DNA from: Diaphorobacter aerolatus
GTDB lineage: Bacteria; Pseudomonadota; Gammaproteobacteria; Burkholderiales; Burkholderiaceae_C
NCBI RefSeq assembly: GCF_014489535.1
Contig: NZ_CP060783.1
Span: forward strand, 372,001 to 436,000
Length of the DNA: 64,000 bases
Direction: 5' to 3'
The notes under the pieces are model-generated. The model was given only the letters and a program-made list of their open reading frames with translations. It had not been told where the DNA came from and ran no database searches. Below are positions 1-12,300 of this stretch, piece after piece. The number at the start of each line of letters is the position of its first letter. Within the stretch, counting starts at the first letter, position 1. A program made the position numbers and the translations under genes.

Positions 1-1
1 T

Positions 2-170
2 GCTGACCCGCGTGTTGCCGCAGGAGGCGAGGTTCACGCGCACGTTCTGGATGAGCATGCCGCAGGAGGCAAAGCAGCTCGCGCGCATCCAGGCGGTATG
101 GAATCTGCTCAAGGAAGTGGCGCAGAAGGAGAAGGCGCTCCTGCAGCCGGATGCGCAGGGCGGGCGCTGA
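2..170 (+). CDS. 3' end of a LysR-type regulator (partial)
   Basis: Frame 2 is open from the window edge to the TGA at 168-170, giving the last 55 or so residues of a protein. The tail includes FTRTFWMSMPQEAKQLARI followed by an amphipathic helix. That resembles the C-terminal helix of a LysR-type substrate-binding domain, where an aromatic strand leads into a final helix around an R-x-x-A-V-W pattern. No DNA-binding part is visible, so the family call is tentative. Confidence 0.5.
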   Translation, partial: LTRVLPQEARFTRTFWMSMPQEAKQLARIQAVWNLLKEVAQKEKALLQPDAQGGR

Positions 171-392
171 TCTGATCGACGGGCCCTAAATAACCATAGT
201 CCTTGATTTTTCTCTCGTTGGCGTCAGGTTTTCGGGAAACCCCGGATATTCAAACGCATCATTGCGGCGCTTTCGCGCGCCCTCGCATCCTTCTTCCTGA
301 CCTTCATTGTCGAGGCCGGTGCGCGACGCAAACATGGCCGCATCGGAGGGCCATGCCTTGTTTGATTTGATCCCATCACGGAGTTTTCACCC

Positions 393-1851
393 ATGGTTCA
401 ACCAGTCAAGCCCGCGCCTCAGGAAGCGCACACGGGTCAGGACGACCTGCAACGCAATCTAAGCAACCGCCATATCCAGTTGATCGCCATCGGTGGCGCC
501 ATCGGCACCGGCCTGTTCATGGGCTCGGGCAAGACCATCAGTCTGGCCGGCCCGTCGATCATCTTGGTCTACGCAATCATCGGCATCATGTTGTTCTTCG
601 TGATGCGCGCGATGGGCGAGCTGCTGCTGTCCAACCTCAGGTACCGCTCGTTCATCGACTTCTCGGCCGACTTGCTGGGGCCCTGGGCCGGGTTCTTCAC
701 GGGCTGGACCTACTGGTTCTGCTGGATCGTCACCGGCATCGCCGACGTGATCGCAATCTCGGCCTATGCGCAGTTCTGGTTTCCCGATCTTCCGCAGTGG
801 GTGCCCGCGATTGCCTGCGTGGCGCTGTTGCTGTCGCTGAACCTGCTGACCGTGAAATTGTTCGGCGAGATCGAATTCTGGTTCGCGATGATCAAGATCG
901 TGGCCATCGTCACGCTGGTCGGCACCGGTCTCTACATGGTGCTCACGGGCTTCACCTCCCCCGCAGGCCGCGCGTCCAGTGTGTCGAATCTCTGGAGCGA
1001 CGGCGGCATGTTTCCGCACGGGCTGATGGGATTCTTTGCAGGCTTTCAGATCGCGGTGTTCGCATTCGTGGGCATCGAACTGGTCGGCACCACGGCCGCC
1101 GAAGCCAGGGATCCCGAGAGGACGTTGCCGCGCGCAATCAACTCGATCCCGATCCGCATCATCATCTTCTACGTCTGCGCGCTGGTTGCGATCATGGCCG
1201 TGACACCGTGGCGTGAGGTGGTTCCGGGCAAGAGCCCGTTCGTGGAACTGTTCGTGCTTGCCGGGCTCCCGCAGCGGCTGGCGTGATCAACTTCGTGGTG
1301 CTCACCTCTGCCGCATCGTCTGCCAACAGCGGCGTGTTCTCGACGAGCCGCATGCTGTTCGGCCTAGCGCTCAAGGGCGACGCGCCGCGCGCCTTTGGCG
1401 TGCTCTCCAAGGCCAGCGTGCCTTCACGCGGGTTGCTGTTCTCATGCATCTGCCTGTTGGGGGAGCATTCCTGATGTGGGTGATTCCCGATCTGGTGCAG
1501 GCGTTCACGTTGGTGACCACCATCTCGGCGATCCTGTTCATGTTCGTCTGGTCGCTGATCCTGCTGTCCTATATCCAATATCGCCGCACACGCGCCGAAC
1601 TGCATGCCAGTTCGCGCTACCGCATGCCGGGCGGGGTGTTCATGTGCGGCCTGTGCTTGGTGTTCTTTGCGTTCATCCTCGTGTTGCTGACCTTCGAGGC
1701 GGACACGCGTTCCGCGCTGATCGCCACACCCGTCTGGTTTGCACTGCTGGGCGCGGCCTATGCGTGGCTGCGCGCTCGGCGTGCTGCCGCTCCCGCCTTG
1801 ATGACGCCCGCAGAACTGGAGCGCGCGGAGCAGCACAACGGTCCAGCCTGA
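393..1851 (+). CDS. cycA: CycA-like D-serine/D-alanine/glycine permease, two frameshifts
   Basis: Inner-membrane amino-acid:H+ symporter of the APC superfamily. The protein follows E. coli CycA almost line by line from memory: NRHIQLIAIGGAIGTGLFMG near residue 25, WTYWFCWIVTG in helix 4, and FAFVGIELVGTTAAEA in the middle. The ATG at 393 has GGAG about 9 bases upstream. Reading is lost twice by one missing base, at the C run 1268-1270 and the G run 1459-1463. Restoring one base at each gives AGLPAAAGVINFVVL and ICLLGGAFLMWV and a normal protein of about 486 residues ending at 1851. These are probably sequencing errors. Substrates are inferred from CycA. Confidence 0.85.
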
Positions 1852-1882
1852 TCTGTGGCCCACAGGGCCCGACCAGCCGTTC

Positions 1883-1906
1883 AAGAAGCCCGTTCGCGGG
1901 CTTCTT
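1883..1906 (+). terminator. Possible terminator after cycA
   Basis: Perfect 10-bp stem AAGAAGCCCG / CGGGCTTCTT with a TTCG tetraloop, 31 bases after the cycA stop. The downstream T tract is poor (GCGCTTTGG), so termination may be weak or factor-assisted. Confidence 0.55.
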
Positions 1907-1976
1907 GCGCTTTGGACGCGGCCTTCGGCGGACGATGGCAAACTGGCGCGCTTGCGCTCCAACGATTGCCCGATTC

Positions 1977-3406
1977 ATGCAGACACCCGACGCCTCCCAG
2001 TTATCGCCGATGAAGAACAAGCTCCTGTGGCTCGTGTCGCTGGGTTTTTTCATGCAGACGCTGGACGGGACAATCGTCAACACCGCATTGCCCGCGATGG
2101 CGCGGGACCTGGGCGAGAGTCCGCTGCAAATGCACTCGGTGATCGTCGCCTATTCGCTCGCGATGGCGGTGTTGATTCCCGCATCCGGCTGGCTTGCCGA
2201 CAAGTTCGGCACGCGGCGGGTATTCATGTGCGCGATTGCGCTGTTCGTGCTCGGATCGGTGCTGTGCGCGATCTCGCCGAATGTCGATCTGCTCGTCGCC
2301 GCGCGTGTCGTGCAAGGGCTTGGCGGCGCATTGCTGCTGCCGGTAGGGCGGCTTGCGGTGCTGCGCGAGTTTCCGCGCGAGCAGTTCATCCGGGCCATGA
2401 GTTTCGTCGCGATTCCGGGTCTGGTCGGGCCGTTGATTGGCCCGACGCTCGGCGGCTGGATGGTGGAATTTGCTTCCTGGCACTGGATCTTCTGGGTGAA
2501 CGTGCCGGTGGGCATCATCGGTCTGCTGGCAGCGCGCAAATACATGCCGCTGGGCGAGCAGATGCCGCCGCGCGGCTTCGATGTCTGGGGCTACTTGATG
2601 CTGGCCGTCGGCATGGCGCTGGTCTCGCTTTCGGTCGAAAGCATGGCGGGCGGCGGCGTGCGCAGCGCCTCGGCACTGATCATGATGGTGTTCGGGCTGG
2701 CATGTCTTGCAGGCTATTGGCTGCATGCGCTGCGCCGTCCCGATCCGCTGTTTCCCCCGAACTGTTCGCGGTACGCACGCTGCGTGTGGGCTTGCTCGGC
2801 AACCTGTTTTCGCGCCTTGGCAGCTCGGCCATGCCGTTCATGATGCCGCTGGTGCTGCAGGTCAGCCTGGGGTTTTCGCCGATGTATGCGGGCATGATGA
2901 TGCTGCCGACGGTGCTGGGCAGCATGCTGATGAAGCCGCTGGTCACGCGCGTGATCTACCGCTTCGGCTATCGCGAGGTGCTGGTCACCAACACCTGGGT
3001 GCTGGCTTTGCTGATCTGCAGTTTTGCGTTCATGTCGCCGAGCGTACCGGTGCCGGTGCTCGTGGTTCAGCTCGCGCTGTTTGGTGCGATGAATTCGCTG
3101 CAGTTCTCGGCCATGAACACCGTCACGCTCAAGGATCTGATGCCTCATTTTGCGAGCAGTGGCAACAGCCTGCTCTCGATGGTGCAGATGCTTGCCATGG
3201 GAATGGGCGTGGCGGCCGCAGGCGCGGTGCTGGCGGCGCTGCAGGGCCACTTCGGTACGGCCACCGCGAGCGCGACGCTCTGGTCGTTTCGCTGGACCTT
3301 CGTGGTGATGGGACTATTGACGCTCGCGGCCACGATGCTGTTCGTGCAGTTGCCGCCAAAAGAGCCGCCGACCCCGCATGCCGCAGGGCCGGAGGAACAG
3401 AGCTGA
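1977..3406 (+). CDS. mdtD: MdtD-like MFS drug exporter (DHA2 type), one frameshift
   Basis: Proton-driven multidrug exporter of the inner membrane. The N-terminal half has LGFFMQTLDGTIVNTALPAM, the WLADKFGTRR loop A motif and WHWIFWVNVPVGI, all closely matching E. coli MdtD (YegB). The C-run 2754-2758 is one base short. Adding one C joins RRPDPLFPP to ELFAVRTLRVGLLGNLF and gives about 476 residues. The start at 1977 (MQTPDASQ) is taken over the ATG at 2010 because it is the longer form, but either could be used. The exporter class is clear; the drug range is unknown. Confidence 0.8.
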
Positions 3407-3420
3407 GGTCTGCCCGTTGA

Positions 3421-5277
3421 TCAGCTCGCGATCAGTTGATCGCTCGAGTTTTCTCCGAGGAAGCCGCCGCTCTGGTGTGCCCAGAGCTTGGCGTAAATGC
3501 CGGCCTTCTCCAGCAACTCGGCGTGCGTGCCTTGCTCGACGATCTGGCCCTTGTCCATGACGATCAGCCGGTCCATCGCGGCGATGGTCGAGAGGCGGTG
3601 GGCAATCGCGATCACGGTCTTGCCGTGCATGAGTCCGTCAAGGCTCTGCTGAATGGCCGCTTCGACCTCGCTGTCGAGCGCGCTCGTGGCTTCGTCGAGC
3701 AGCAGGATCGGCGCGTCCTTGAGCATCACGCGCGCAATCGCCACGCGCTGGCGCTGTCCACCCGAGAGCTTGACGCCGCGCTCGCCGACCTGCGCGTCGT
3801 AGCCGCTGCGGCCCTTGAGATCGGTGAGGCTGTCGATGAAATCGGCGGCTTCCGCCTTGATGGCGGCGGCGCGCATTTGCTCCTCGCTCGCATCGGGGCG
3901 ACCGTAGAGGATGTTGTCGCGCATCGAGCGGTGCAGCAGCGAGGTGTCCTGCGTGACCATGCCGATGGCGGAGCGCAGGCTGTCCTGCGTCACGTGGCGA
4001 ATGTCCTGGCCGTCGATGGTGATGCGTCCGCCCTGCACATCGTGAAAGCGCAGCAGCAGGTTCACGAGCGTGGACTTGCCCGCGCCCGAGCGACCGATCA
4101 GGCCGATGCGTTCGCCGGGGCGGATGTTCAGGTCGAGATGGTCGATGACGCGCTTGCCACCATCCTTGTAGCCAAAGCTCACGTCCTCGAAATGGATGCC
4201 GCCGTGATCGACCACGAGCGGCTTGGCATCGGCATCGTCCACGATGGTGCGCGGCTTGGTGAGCGTGAGAATGCCGTCCTGGATCGTGCCGATGTTCTCG
4301 AACAGGCCCGTCATCTGCCACATCACCCAGTGCGAGTAGCCGGAGATGCGCAGCGCCATCGCGATCACTGCCGCGACGACGCCCGCGCCGACCTGTCCAT
4401 GGCTCCAGAGCCACAGCGCAAAGCCCGAGCTGCTGAGAATCAGCAGCGTGATCATGACGTGATTGGTCAGCTCGAACAGGCTCACGAGGCGCATCTGCGC
4501 ATAGCCGGTCTGCTTGAACGCGTCCATGGCGTTGCGTGCGTATTCGGCCTCGCGGCGGGTGTGCGCAAACAGCTTGACGGTCGCAATGTTGGTGTAGGCA
4601 TCGGTGACGCGGCCCGTCATGAGTGAGCGCGCGTCGGCCTGTTCCTTGCCGATCTTGCCCAGACGCGGCACGAAGAAAAAGCAGGCCGCCGTGTAGCAGC
4701 AAAGCCAGACGCCGAACGGGATCATCATGCGCGCGTCGAAGCTCGCCGCGAGCAGCAGGATGCTGATGAAGTAGACGCCAACGCCCACGAGAATGTCCAC
4801 GACGATGAACACCACCTCGCGCACGGCGAGCGCGGTCTGCATGATCTTGGTGGTGATGCGTCCCGCGAATTCGTCGGCATAGAAGGACATGCTCTGGCCG
4901 AGCATAAGCCGGTGGAATATCCAGCGCATGCGCATCGGAAAATTGATCGCCAGCACCTGATGCATGATCAGGGTGTGCACCGCCAGCAGCACGATGCTCA
5001 TGAGCAGAATGGCCGCAATGCCGATCAGGCTGCCTTCGCGCTGCTCCCAGAACTGCGCCGCCGGGGTCGTGGACAACCAGTCCACGACGCGGCTCATGAC
5101 CCCGAACAGAAACGCCTCATAGACCGAGAGCAGCGCCGATGTCAGCGTCAGCAGGGCGATCCAGCCGCGCATGCCTTTAGTGCACGTCCACAGGAAGGCG
5201 AAAAAGCCTTTGGGCGGCAATGAAGGGTCGCGGGGCGGGTAAGGCGATATTCGCCTTTCAAAGATATCGAACAACAC
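3421..5277 (-). CDS. ABC exporter, fused permease and ATPase (MsbA-like)
   Basis: Half-transporter of 618 residues that would work as a homodimer in the inner membrane. The N-terminal half holds about six membrane helices. The C-terminal half has Walker A GLIGRSGAGKST, signature LSGGQRQRVAIARV, Walker B ILLLDEATSALD and switch IAHRLSTIA. It starts at a GTG (5277) with GGAG about 10 bases upstream. It converges on the MFS gene, whose stop is 14 bases away. Substrate (lipid or drug) cannot be told from the sequence. The gene is intact. Confidence 0.85.
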   Translation of the reverse strand: MLFDIFERRISPYPPRDPSLPPKGFFAFLWTCTKGMRGWIALLTLTSALLSVYEAFLFGVMSRVVDWLSTTPAAQFWEQREGSLIGIAAILLMSIVLLAVHTLIMHQVLAINFPMRMRWIFHRLMLGQSMSFYADEFAGRITTKIMQTALAVREVVFIVVDILVGVGVYFISILLLAASFDARMMIPFGVWLCCYTAACFFFVPRLGKIGKEQADARSLMTGRVTDAYTNIATVKLFAHTRREAEYARNAMDAFKQTGYAQMRLVSLFELTNHVMITLLILSSSGFALWLWSHGQVGAGVVAAVIAMALRISGYSHWVMWQMTGLFENIGTIQDGILTLTKPRTIVDDADAKPLVVDHGGIHFEDVSFGYKDGGKRVIDHLDLNIRPGERIGLIGRSGAGKSTLVNLLLRFHDVQGGRITIDGQDIRHVTQDSLRSAIGMVTQDTSLLHRSMRDNILYGRPDASEEQMRAAAIKAEAADFIDSLTDLKGRSGYDAQVGERGVKLSGGQRQRVAIARVMLKDAPILLLDEATSALDSEVEAAIQQSLDGLMHGKTVIAIAHRLSTIAAMDRLIVMDKGQIVEQGTHAELLEKAGIYAKLWAHQSGGFLGENSSDQLIAS

Positions 5278-5688
5278 GCGTGGTTAACTCCTGCTGCGAT
5301 GGTACGTGCGCGCGCACGGGCTTGTCCGGCTCCCATGGAGAAACCGTAGGACATTCGGGGACGGATTGCGAACACAGCGGATTCACTTTGTTGCGCGGCT
5401 ACAAATAATCAAGAAAACACAAGCCGCATTTTGCCCAGTCGTCGATGAACCACGTCAAGGGCACCGGGCGACTGGCTCTCCGCAAGATCGCGCCAAATCA
5501 GCAGGCCGACTGGAATGAAAGACAGGCCCGTCATCCCGGTTATGTAATTTCAATTAGACCAGAGACAACGATATGTAAGAAAATGCGGCATCGATTAACT
5601 ATTGGTTTCATTTGTGAATAGCTGCGGAAGGTATCGCCGTTGCAGATCCAGAGTCAACCACCATTTTTCAGGCTTGCCTGATCGCTCG
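5278..5688. other. Intergenic region without a supported gene
   Basis: This 411-base gap separates the divergent ABC exporter and the cyclic-di-GMP gene. It is richer in A+T from about 5540 to 5640, where promoters for either gene could lie. I see no convincing ORF, RNA gene or repeat. Confidence 0.5.
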
Positions 5689-8600
5689 ATGTCCGCGCTC
5701 GCGTCTTCACGTTTTCCGTTTCGGTTCTGGCTGCCGAGCCTGCTCGTGGCCATTTCCGGCCTGCTGGGCAGCTACGCGCTGTGGAGACACCAGCAGAGCT
5801 CGACCATGGCCATGGCCGAAATGCGTCTGGAGCAGGAGGCCAGCGCCTTCACGCAGGCGATTCAGCGGCGGTTCCAGTCCTATATGGACATCCTGAGTGG
5901 CCTGCAGGGCGTGCTCAAGCTCAATCCGCAATTGCAGCGCCGCGACTTTGAACGGCTGGTCGGCAACATGGAACTCTAGCGTCGGCATCCGGGCGCCCTG
6001 TGCGTTTCATTCACGCGCTACGTGCCGGGCGCGGAGCGCGACAGCTTTCTTGCCCGCACGCGCAATGAACCCTCGTTCACGGGTGAATCCCACCAGGGCT
6101 TTGAGTTCCGGCCAGCGGATTTCTGGCCGGAATATTTCGTGATCGAATACCTCTGGCCGGCCAAGGGCAACCAGGTGCTGGAAGGCCTGGAAATGCACGC
6201 CCAGCCGCTCAACATGCAGGCCGTGCTGCGTGCGCGCGATACCCGAAACATGGCGATTTCGGCGCCGTTCTCGCTGATCCAGAGGTCTGGCACGGCAGCA
6301 AACGGTGTGGTGATGCGCATGCCGGTTTTCGCGCCTGCAAGTCTGGATGCGAAGGAGGGCGCGTTCTCCGGCACCGTCGACGTCGCCGTGAGCATCAGTG
6401 AACTGGTGGAGAGCGTGCAGACGGAGGGACGCTGGGATCACGTGACCCTGCGCATGCAGGATCTGGGCGAACTCAACGCCGACGGCGTGCTCGTGCCGCT
6501 CAAGTCGCCCGCCAATCTGTACGAGTCGGTATCGTCGGCGCCGCAGATCGGCGTGCAAAGTCAGAAAGAGGTGCATTTCGGCGGGCGGCTGTGGCGGCTG
6601 AAATTCGATCATCTGACGCCGCTGCTCTCGCCGTTCGAGAAGAGCCTGCCGTGGCTCATGGCTGCGATGGGCATTCTGTTCACCTCGCTTCTGACCACGC
6701 TCATCGTGCTGCTGAGTTTTCGCCGCGCGCAGGCGCTGAACAACGCCAACGATGCCAACGCCGCGCTGCTTGCGAGCGAGGAGCGTTTTCGCACCATGTT
6801 CGGTCAGGCGGCGGTGGGCGTGATTCAGGTCCGAAGCGCGACGGGCGAGATCGAGCGCGCCAACCAGACCTTTGCCGACATGCTGGGTTATGCAGTGGAT
6901 GAAATCGAAGGCCGCACCTTCCAGGACTTCACGCACCCCGATGACCGCACGATTGGCGCCGAGCAGATGCAGCGCATGATCAACCACAACCTGCCAACGG
7001 TGCGTCTGGAAAAGCGCTATGTGCGCAAGAACGGCACGGCCTTGTGGGTCGATCTGACGGCGACGCCGGTGTCGCATCGCAACGGACTTCCCGTGCAAAA
7101 CGTGTCGGTGATTCTGGACATCAGCGAGCGCAAGCAGATGGAAGAGGCGCTTCGCAACAGCGAGGAACGTTTGCGCGGCATCCTGAACCGTTTGCCGATC
7201 GGCATCGCGCAGGTCAAGGATGGCGCGTTTGACTTCAGCAACGAGCGCTACGCGCAGATTTGTGGCTACGACACGCAGGAACTCAGCACGCTCGACGCGT
7301 GGTGGACCGCCATGGTGCCCGAGCCGCAGGAGCGCGCGCTGCATCGCACGCGCTGGAACGAAGCCTGCAAGGAGGCACGCGAGGGCAACGGCTACATCCG
7401 CGCGATGGAATGTGTGGTCAGGCACAAGACCGGACACTCGCGTTCGCTCGAAATGGCGGGCGTGATCCTGGGCGACAACTACCTCGTCACGCTCGTGGAC
7501 GTCAGCCAGCGCAAGGCCGTCGAGGAACGCGCGCGCTATCTCGCGTACTACGACCCGCTCACGCAGTTGCCCAATCGACGTCTGCTGCTCGACCGCCTGC
7601 AGCAGGCGCTGGCGATGAGTGCCCGGCACCAGACCTACGGCGCGGTGCTGATGCTCGATCTGGACAACTTCAAGAACCTCAACGAGACCCAGGGACACGA
7701 CATGGGCGACCGCCTGCTGGGCATCGTCGCGCAGCGGCTTCGCAGTTGCGTGCATGCCGACGACACGGTGGCCCGCCATGGCGGCGACGAGTTCGTCGTC
7801 GTGCTGCGCTCGCTCGGCGAGAGCGAGCAGGTCGCCGCCGCCGGGGCGGAGGAGGTGGCGCAGAAGATCCTGCACGTGATGCGCGAGCCCTTCGAACTCA
7901 GCGACGAGCACCATCACACGACGCTCTCCATCGGCATCACGCTGTTCCATGGGCAGCGCCAATCGCCCGATGAACTGCTCAAGCGCGGCGATCTGGCGAT
8001 GTACCGCGCCAAGGCCGAGGGGCGTAACGCGTTGCGCTTCTTCGACCCGGAAATGCAGGCCGTGGTCGAGGCGCGCGTGGCGCTGGAGGCCGACATGCGT
8101 ACCGGCATCGCGCAGGGCCAGTTCGAGCTGGCCTACCAGCCGCAGATGCGACACGGCAAGATCGTAGGCGCCGAGGTGCTGATGCGCTGGCTGCATCCCC
8201 AAAGAGGCGCCATACCGCCCGCGCAGTTCATCGCGCTGGCGGAGGAAAGCGGCCTGATTTTTGGTCTGGGCGCGTGGGGTCTCAAGACCGCATGCGAGCG
8301 GCTGGCGCAATGGGCCACGAATCCGGTGCTCAGCACGCTCACGCTCTCGGTCAACGTGAGCGCGCGCCAGTTCCACCAGGCGGGCTTCGTCGCGCAGACA
8401 CTGGCCGCGCTGGCCAGCACCGGCGCAGATGCGCGCGGTCTGCGCCTTGAGCTGACCGAAAGCCTGCTTCTGGAAGACATCGACGACACCGTCAAGAAAA
8501 TGACGCATCTGAAGAGTTACGGCGTCGGTTTCTCGCTCGATGATTTCGGCACGGGCTACTCCTCGCTTTCCTATCTCAAGCGCCTGCCGCTCGACGAGTT

Positions 8601-8870
8601 GAAGATCGATCAGGGGTTTGTGCGCGATGTGCTCACCGATCCGAACGATGCAGCCATCGCCCGAACCATCGTGGCGCTGGGCACCAGCCTCGGCCTGCAG
8701 GTGACCGCCGAGGGCGTGGAAACCGAGGCGCAGCGCCAGTTTCTGGAACGCAATCACTGTCACGGCTGGCAAGGCTACCTGCTCAGCCCGCCGCTGCCGG
8801 TCGAGGAGTTCGAGACGCTGGTGCTGTCGCTGGCGCGTGCGAAGTCTGCCCTCCGGTGGCACGCGTTTGA
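5689..8870 (+). CDS. CHASE-PAS-PAS-GGDEF-EAL cyclic-di-GMP enzyme, in-frame TAG
   Basis: Membrane-bound sensor that would make and/or degrade cyclic di-GMP. Order: membrane helix ([20 protein letters not shown]), periplasmic CHASE-like domain, second helix near 6640-6720, two PAS domains (about 6780-7530), GGDEF domain with intact HGGDEF, and EAL domain. The EAL signature reads EVL (AEVLMRW), but [22 protein letters not shown] and AEGVET are present. A TAG at 5977-5979 interrupts the CHASE domain in frame. The open frame then runs on to 9249 over ynfA; that tail is unlike any EAL end. One missing base between about 8845 and 8866 would instead end the gene at the TGA 8868-8870 (…APPVARV), which is the end used here. 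Confidence 0.75.
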
Positions 8871-8899
8871 GTCCTCTTGGAGCGATTACCATCGGCGCA

Positions 8900-9223
8900 A
8901 TGACTACGCTCGGCCTGTTTGTGTTGACCGCGCTCGCGGAAATCGTCGGCTGCTATCTGCCCTGGCTGTGGCTGCGCAAGGGCGCGCCGGTCTGGGTGCT
9001 GCTGCCCGCCGCCGCGAGTCTGGCGCTTTTTGCCTGGCTTCTGACCCTGCACCCCGATGCGTCGGGTCGCATCTACGCGGCCTATGGCGGGGTCTATGTG
9101 TGCGTGGCGCTGGTCTGGCTCTGGGCCGTGGATGGCGTGCGGCCCGGTCTGTGGGACGTGGTGGGCGGGGCGGTGACGCTCGCCGGAATGGCCATCATCG
9201 CATTTGCGCCGCGCTCCACCTGA
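8900..9223 (+). CDS. ynfA: YnfA-family small membrane protein (UPF0060)
   Basis: Intact 107-residue protein with four membrane segments, related to the small multidrug resistance family. Typical features are [18 protein letters not shown] at the start, AYGGVYV in the third helix and a final [18 protein letters not shown]. The ATG at 8900 is chosen because family members begin this way; the frame is open further upstream only by chance. Its function is not established. Confidence 0.85.
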   Translation: MTTLGLFVLTALAEIVGCYLPWLWLRKGAPVWVLLPAAASLALFAWLLTLHPDASGRIYAAYGGVYVCVALVWLWAVDGVRPGLWDVVGGAVTLAGMAIIAFAPRST

Positions 9224-9339
9224 GCCGCGTTCATTGTCAAATTTGGTAGCACCGGTTGGGGCCTGTCTCGAAGCCGGTGCTTGCACGGTATGATCCGGGC
9301 CTGAATATCCATTGCGCCCTGATCAATACCGCCTGACTC

Positions 9340-12300
9340 GTGCGTCTCAACTCCATCAAACTCGCCGGCTTCAAGTCGTTTGCCGAACCCACCAATTTTC
9401 TGCTTCCCGGCCAGCTTGTGGGCGTGGTGGGGCCGAACGGGTGCGGCAAGTCGAACATCATGGATGCCGTGCGCTGGGTGCTCGGCGAGTCCAAGGCGAG
9501 CGAGCTGCGCGGCGAGTCGATGCAGGACGTGATCTTCAACGGCACCACGCATCGCAAACCCGCCAGCCGCTCGAGTGTGGAACTGGTCTTTGACAACGCC
9601 GATCACCGCGCGGGCGGACAGTGGAACCAGTTCACCGAAATTGCCGTCAAGCGCGTGCTCACGCGTGACGGCACCAGCAGCTACTTCATCAACAACCAGG
9701 CGGTGCGCCGCCGTGACGTGCAGGACGTGTTCCTGGGTACCGGGCTGGGCCCGCGCGCCTACGCCATCATCGGTCAGGGCACGATCAGCCGGATCATCGA
9801 ATCGCGGCCCGAAGAGTTGCGGCTGTTTCTCGAAGAAGCTGCGGGCGTGTCCAAATACAAGGAGCGCCGCCGCGAGACGGAAAATCGCTTGTCCGACACG
9901 CGCGAGAATCTCACGCGCGTCGAAGACATCTTGCGCGAGCTGAATGCCAACCTCGAAAAGCTCGAAAAGCAGGCCGAGGTCGCGGCAAAGTACAACGCGC
10001 TTCAGGCCGACGTCACGCTCAAGCAGCACCAGTTGTGGTTCCTGAAACGCGCGGATTCCGAATCCGATCAGGCCAAGGTGCGCGCTGAAGGCTTGCAGGC
10101 GGTCAACGACCTCGAAGCCCGCATGGCCGATCTGCGTGCCGTGGAGGCCGACCTCGAAACCATCCGCCAGTCGCACTACGCGGCAGGCGATCAGGTCAAT
10201 CAGGCGCAGGGGCGGCTCTACGAAGCGACTGCCGAGGTAGGCAAGCTCGAGGCCGAGATCCGCTACGTGGTCGAAGGTCGCCAGCGCGTGGAGTCGCGGC
10301 TCACGCAACTGGCCGAGCAGATCGCGCAGTGGCAGGGCCGCAGGCAGGAGGCGGAGATCGAGCTGGAGACGCTCTCGGGCGCCGGCATGGACGCCGAGGA
10401 AAAGGCCGAACTGCTGGCCGCACAGGTCGAGGAACAGGCGATGCAGATGCCCGACCTCGAAGACGCGCTGCGCCAGAGCCAGCAGCGTGCCAGCGAGCAG
10501 CGCGCATCGGTCGTGCAGATCCAGCAGCAGATTCAGGTGCTGGCCGCCGAGCAGCGCGGTTTCGGCGAGCAAAGCCGCCAGCTCGAATCGCGTCAGGAAC
10601 GTCTTCGCACCGACCGCAACGCGCTCGCCGCGCCCGATGAGGCGCGCTTGAACAATCTGCGCAGCCAACTTGAGGAGGCGAGCGAACTCGCCGAAATCAG
10701 CGAAGCCCAGCACATGGAGTTGCAGGAATCCGTGCCGCAACTCGACGAGGACCGGCGCACACGCCAGCAGACGGTGAATGCCGAGAGCGGGCGGCAGGCC
10801 GACCTGTCGGCGAGACTCGATGCGCTCAAGGCCTTGCAGGAGAAGGTCAAGACGGACGGCAAGCTGCAGCCCTGGCTGGCCAAGCACGGCCTCGAAGGCA
10901 TGCAGGGCCTGTGGAGCCGCATCCACGTGGAGCCGGGCTGGGAGAGCGCGCTCGAAGCAGCGCTGCGCGAGCGCATGAATGCGCTGGAGATCGGACGCCT
11001 CGACATGGTGCGCGGTTTTCTCGGCCACGGCGGCACCGATGCGCCGCCCGCGCGACTGGCCTTCTACAGCAAGCCGCAGGGTGGGGCGACGGCGGCGGGC
11101 AATGGTCCGTCGCGACTGTCCGATCTGCTGCGCGTGAACGATGTCGGCCTGCATGCGCTGCTGGTCGATTGGCTGACCGGCTGCCACACCGCACCGTCGC
11201 TCGACGAGGCGTTGAACCGCCGCGCGCAGCTCAAGGCGGGCGAGACCATCTACGTCGCCACCGGGCACGCCATCACCGCCCACAGCGTGAGCTTCTACGC
11301 GCAGGATTCCGAACAGTCCGGCATGCTCGCGCGCGCCCAGGAAATCGAACACCTTGAAAAGGAGCTGCGTGCGCAGGTGCTGATCAGCGAGGAATCGCGC
11401 ACGGCCCTGATCCGCGCCGAGGCTGCCTATGCGGACGCGTCGCAGCGCCTGGTCACCGCGCGGCGCGAGGCCTCCGAGGCGAAGACGCGCGCGCACGAGT
11501 TGCAGGTCGAGACGCTGCGTCTCACGCAGATGGCCGAGCAGACCCGCGCGCGCAGCGAGCAGATCGGCGCCGACCTGGCCGAGGTGGAAACGCAACTGGA
11601 CGAGTTGCAGGAGCGCAAGGTGTCGGCCGAGGCACGCTTCGAGGAACTCGACATGCAACTGGCCGACAGCCAGGAGCGCCATGCGCAGCTCGACGAGCGC
11701 GTGATCGATGCCGAGCGCAAGCTCAACGAATGCCGTGAGCAGCAGCGCACGCTCGAACGCCAGGCGCAGGAAGCGGTGTTTTCCAAGCGCAGCATGGAGG
11801 CACGCCGGGCAGAGCTGTCGCGCACCATGGAGACCGCCACCCATCAGGCAAAGGCGCTCGCCGATGAGGACGTGAGAGCGCGCGAGGAAATGGGCCGTCT
11901 GTCGGCAGCGGCGGCGCAGGGTGGCTTGCAGACCGCGCTCGACGAGAAAATGGATCGCGAGAAGTCGCTGGCGGCGCAGCGCAGCCAGTACGACGACCTG
12001 ACCGCCAAGCTGCGCGCAAGCGACGAACGCCGCATGCAGCTCGAACGCGCCATGGACCCGCTGCGTGCGCGCATCACCGAATTTCAGCTCAAGGAACAGG
12101 CGGCGCGTCTTGGTCTTGAACAGTACTCCACGCTGTTGACCGAGGCCGAGGCCGATCTCGCGGCCATCGAGCAATCGATTGCCGAGGGCAACGTGCGCAT
12201 TGGCGGGCTACAGGGCGAGATCGACCGGCTGCATCGCAACATCGCCGATCTCGGCGCGGTCAACCTCGCGGCGCTCGACGAACTGAACCTGGCGCGCGAG

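Noticed and set aside
6007..8892. Minus-strand open frame of 961 codons opposite the GGDEF-EAL gene
   Set aside because: It mirrors a well-supported gene, has His/Arg/Gln-rich composition typical of antisense frames in GC-rich DNA, and matches no family.
8871..9249. C-terminal extension of the EAL protein across ynfA
   Set aside because: The tail ([14 protein letters not shown]...) is an out-of-frame reading of ynfA; one missing base before 8868 explains it better.
9094..12174. Minus-strand open frame of 1026 codons opposite smc
   Set aside because: The smc frame has all SMC motifs; the opposite frame is low-complexity and has no domain or ribosome site.
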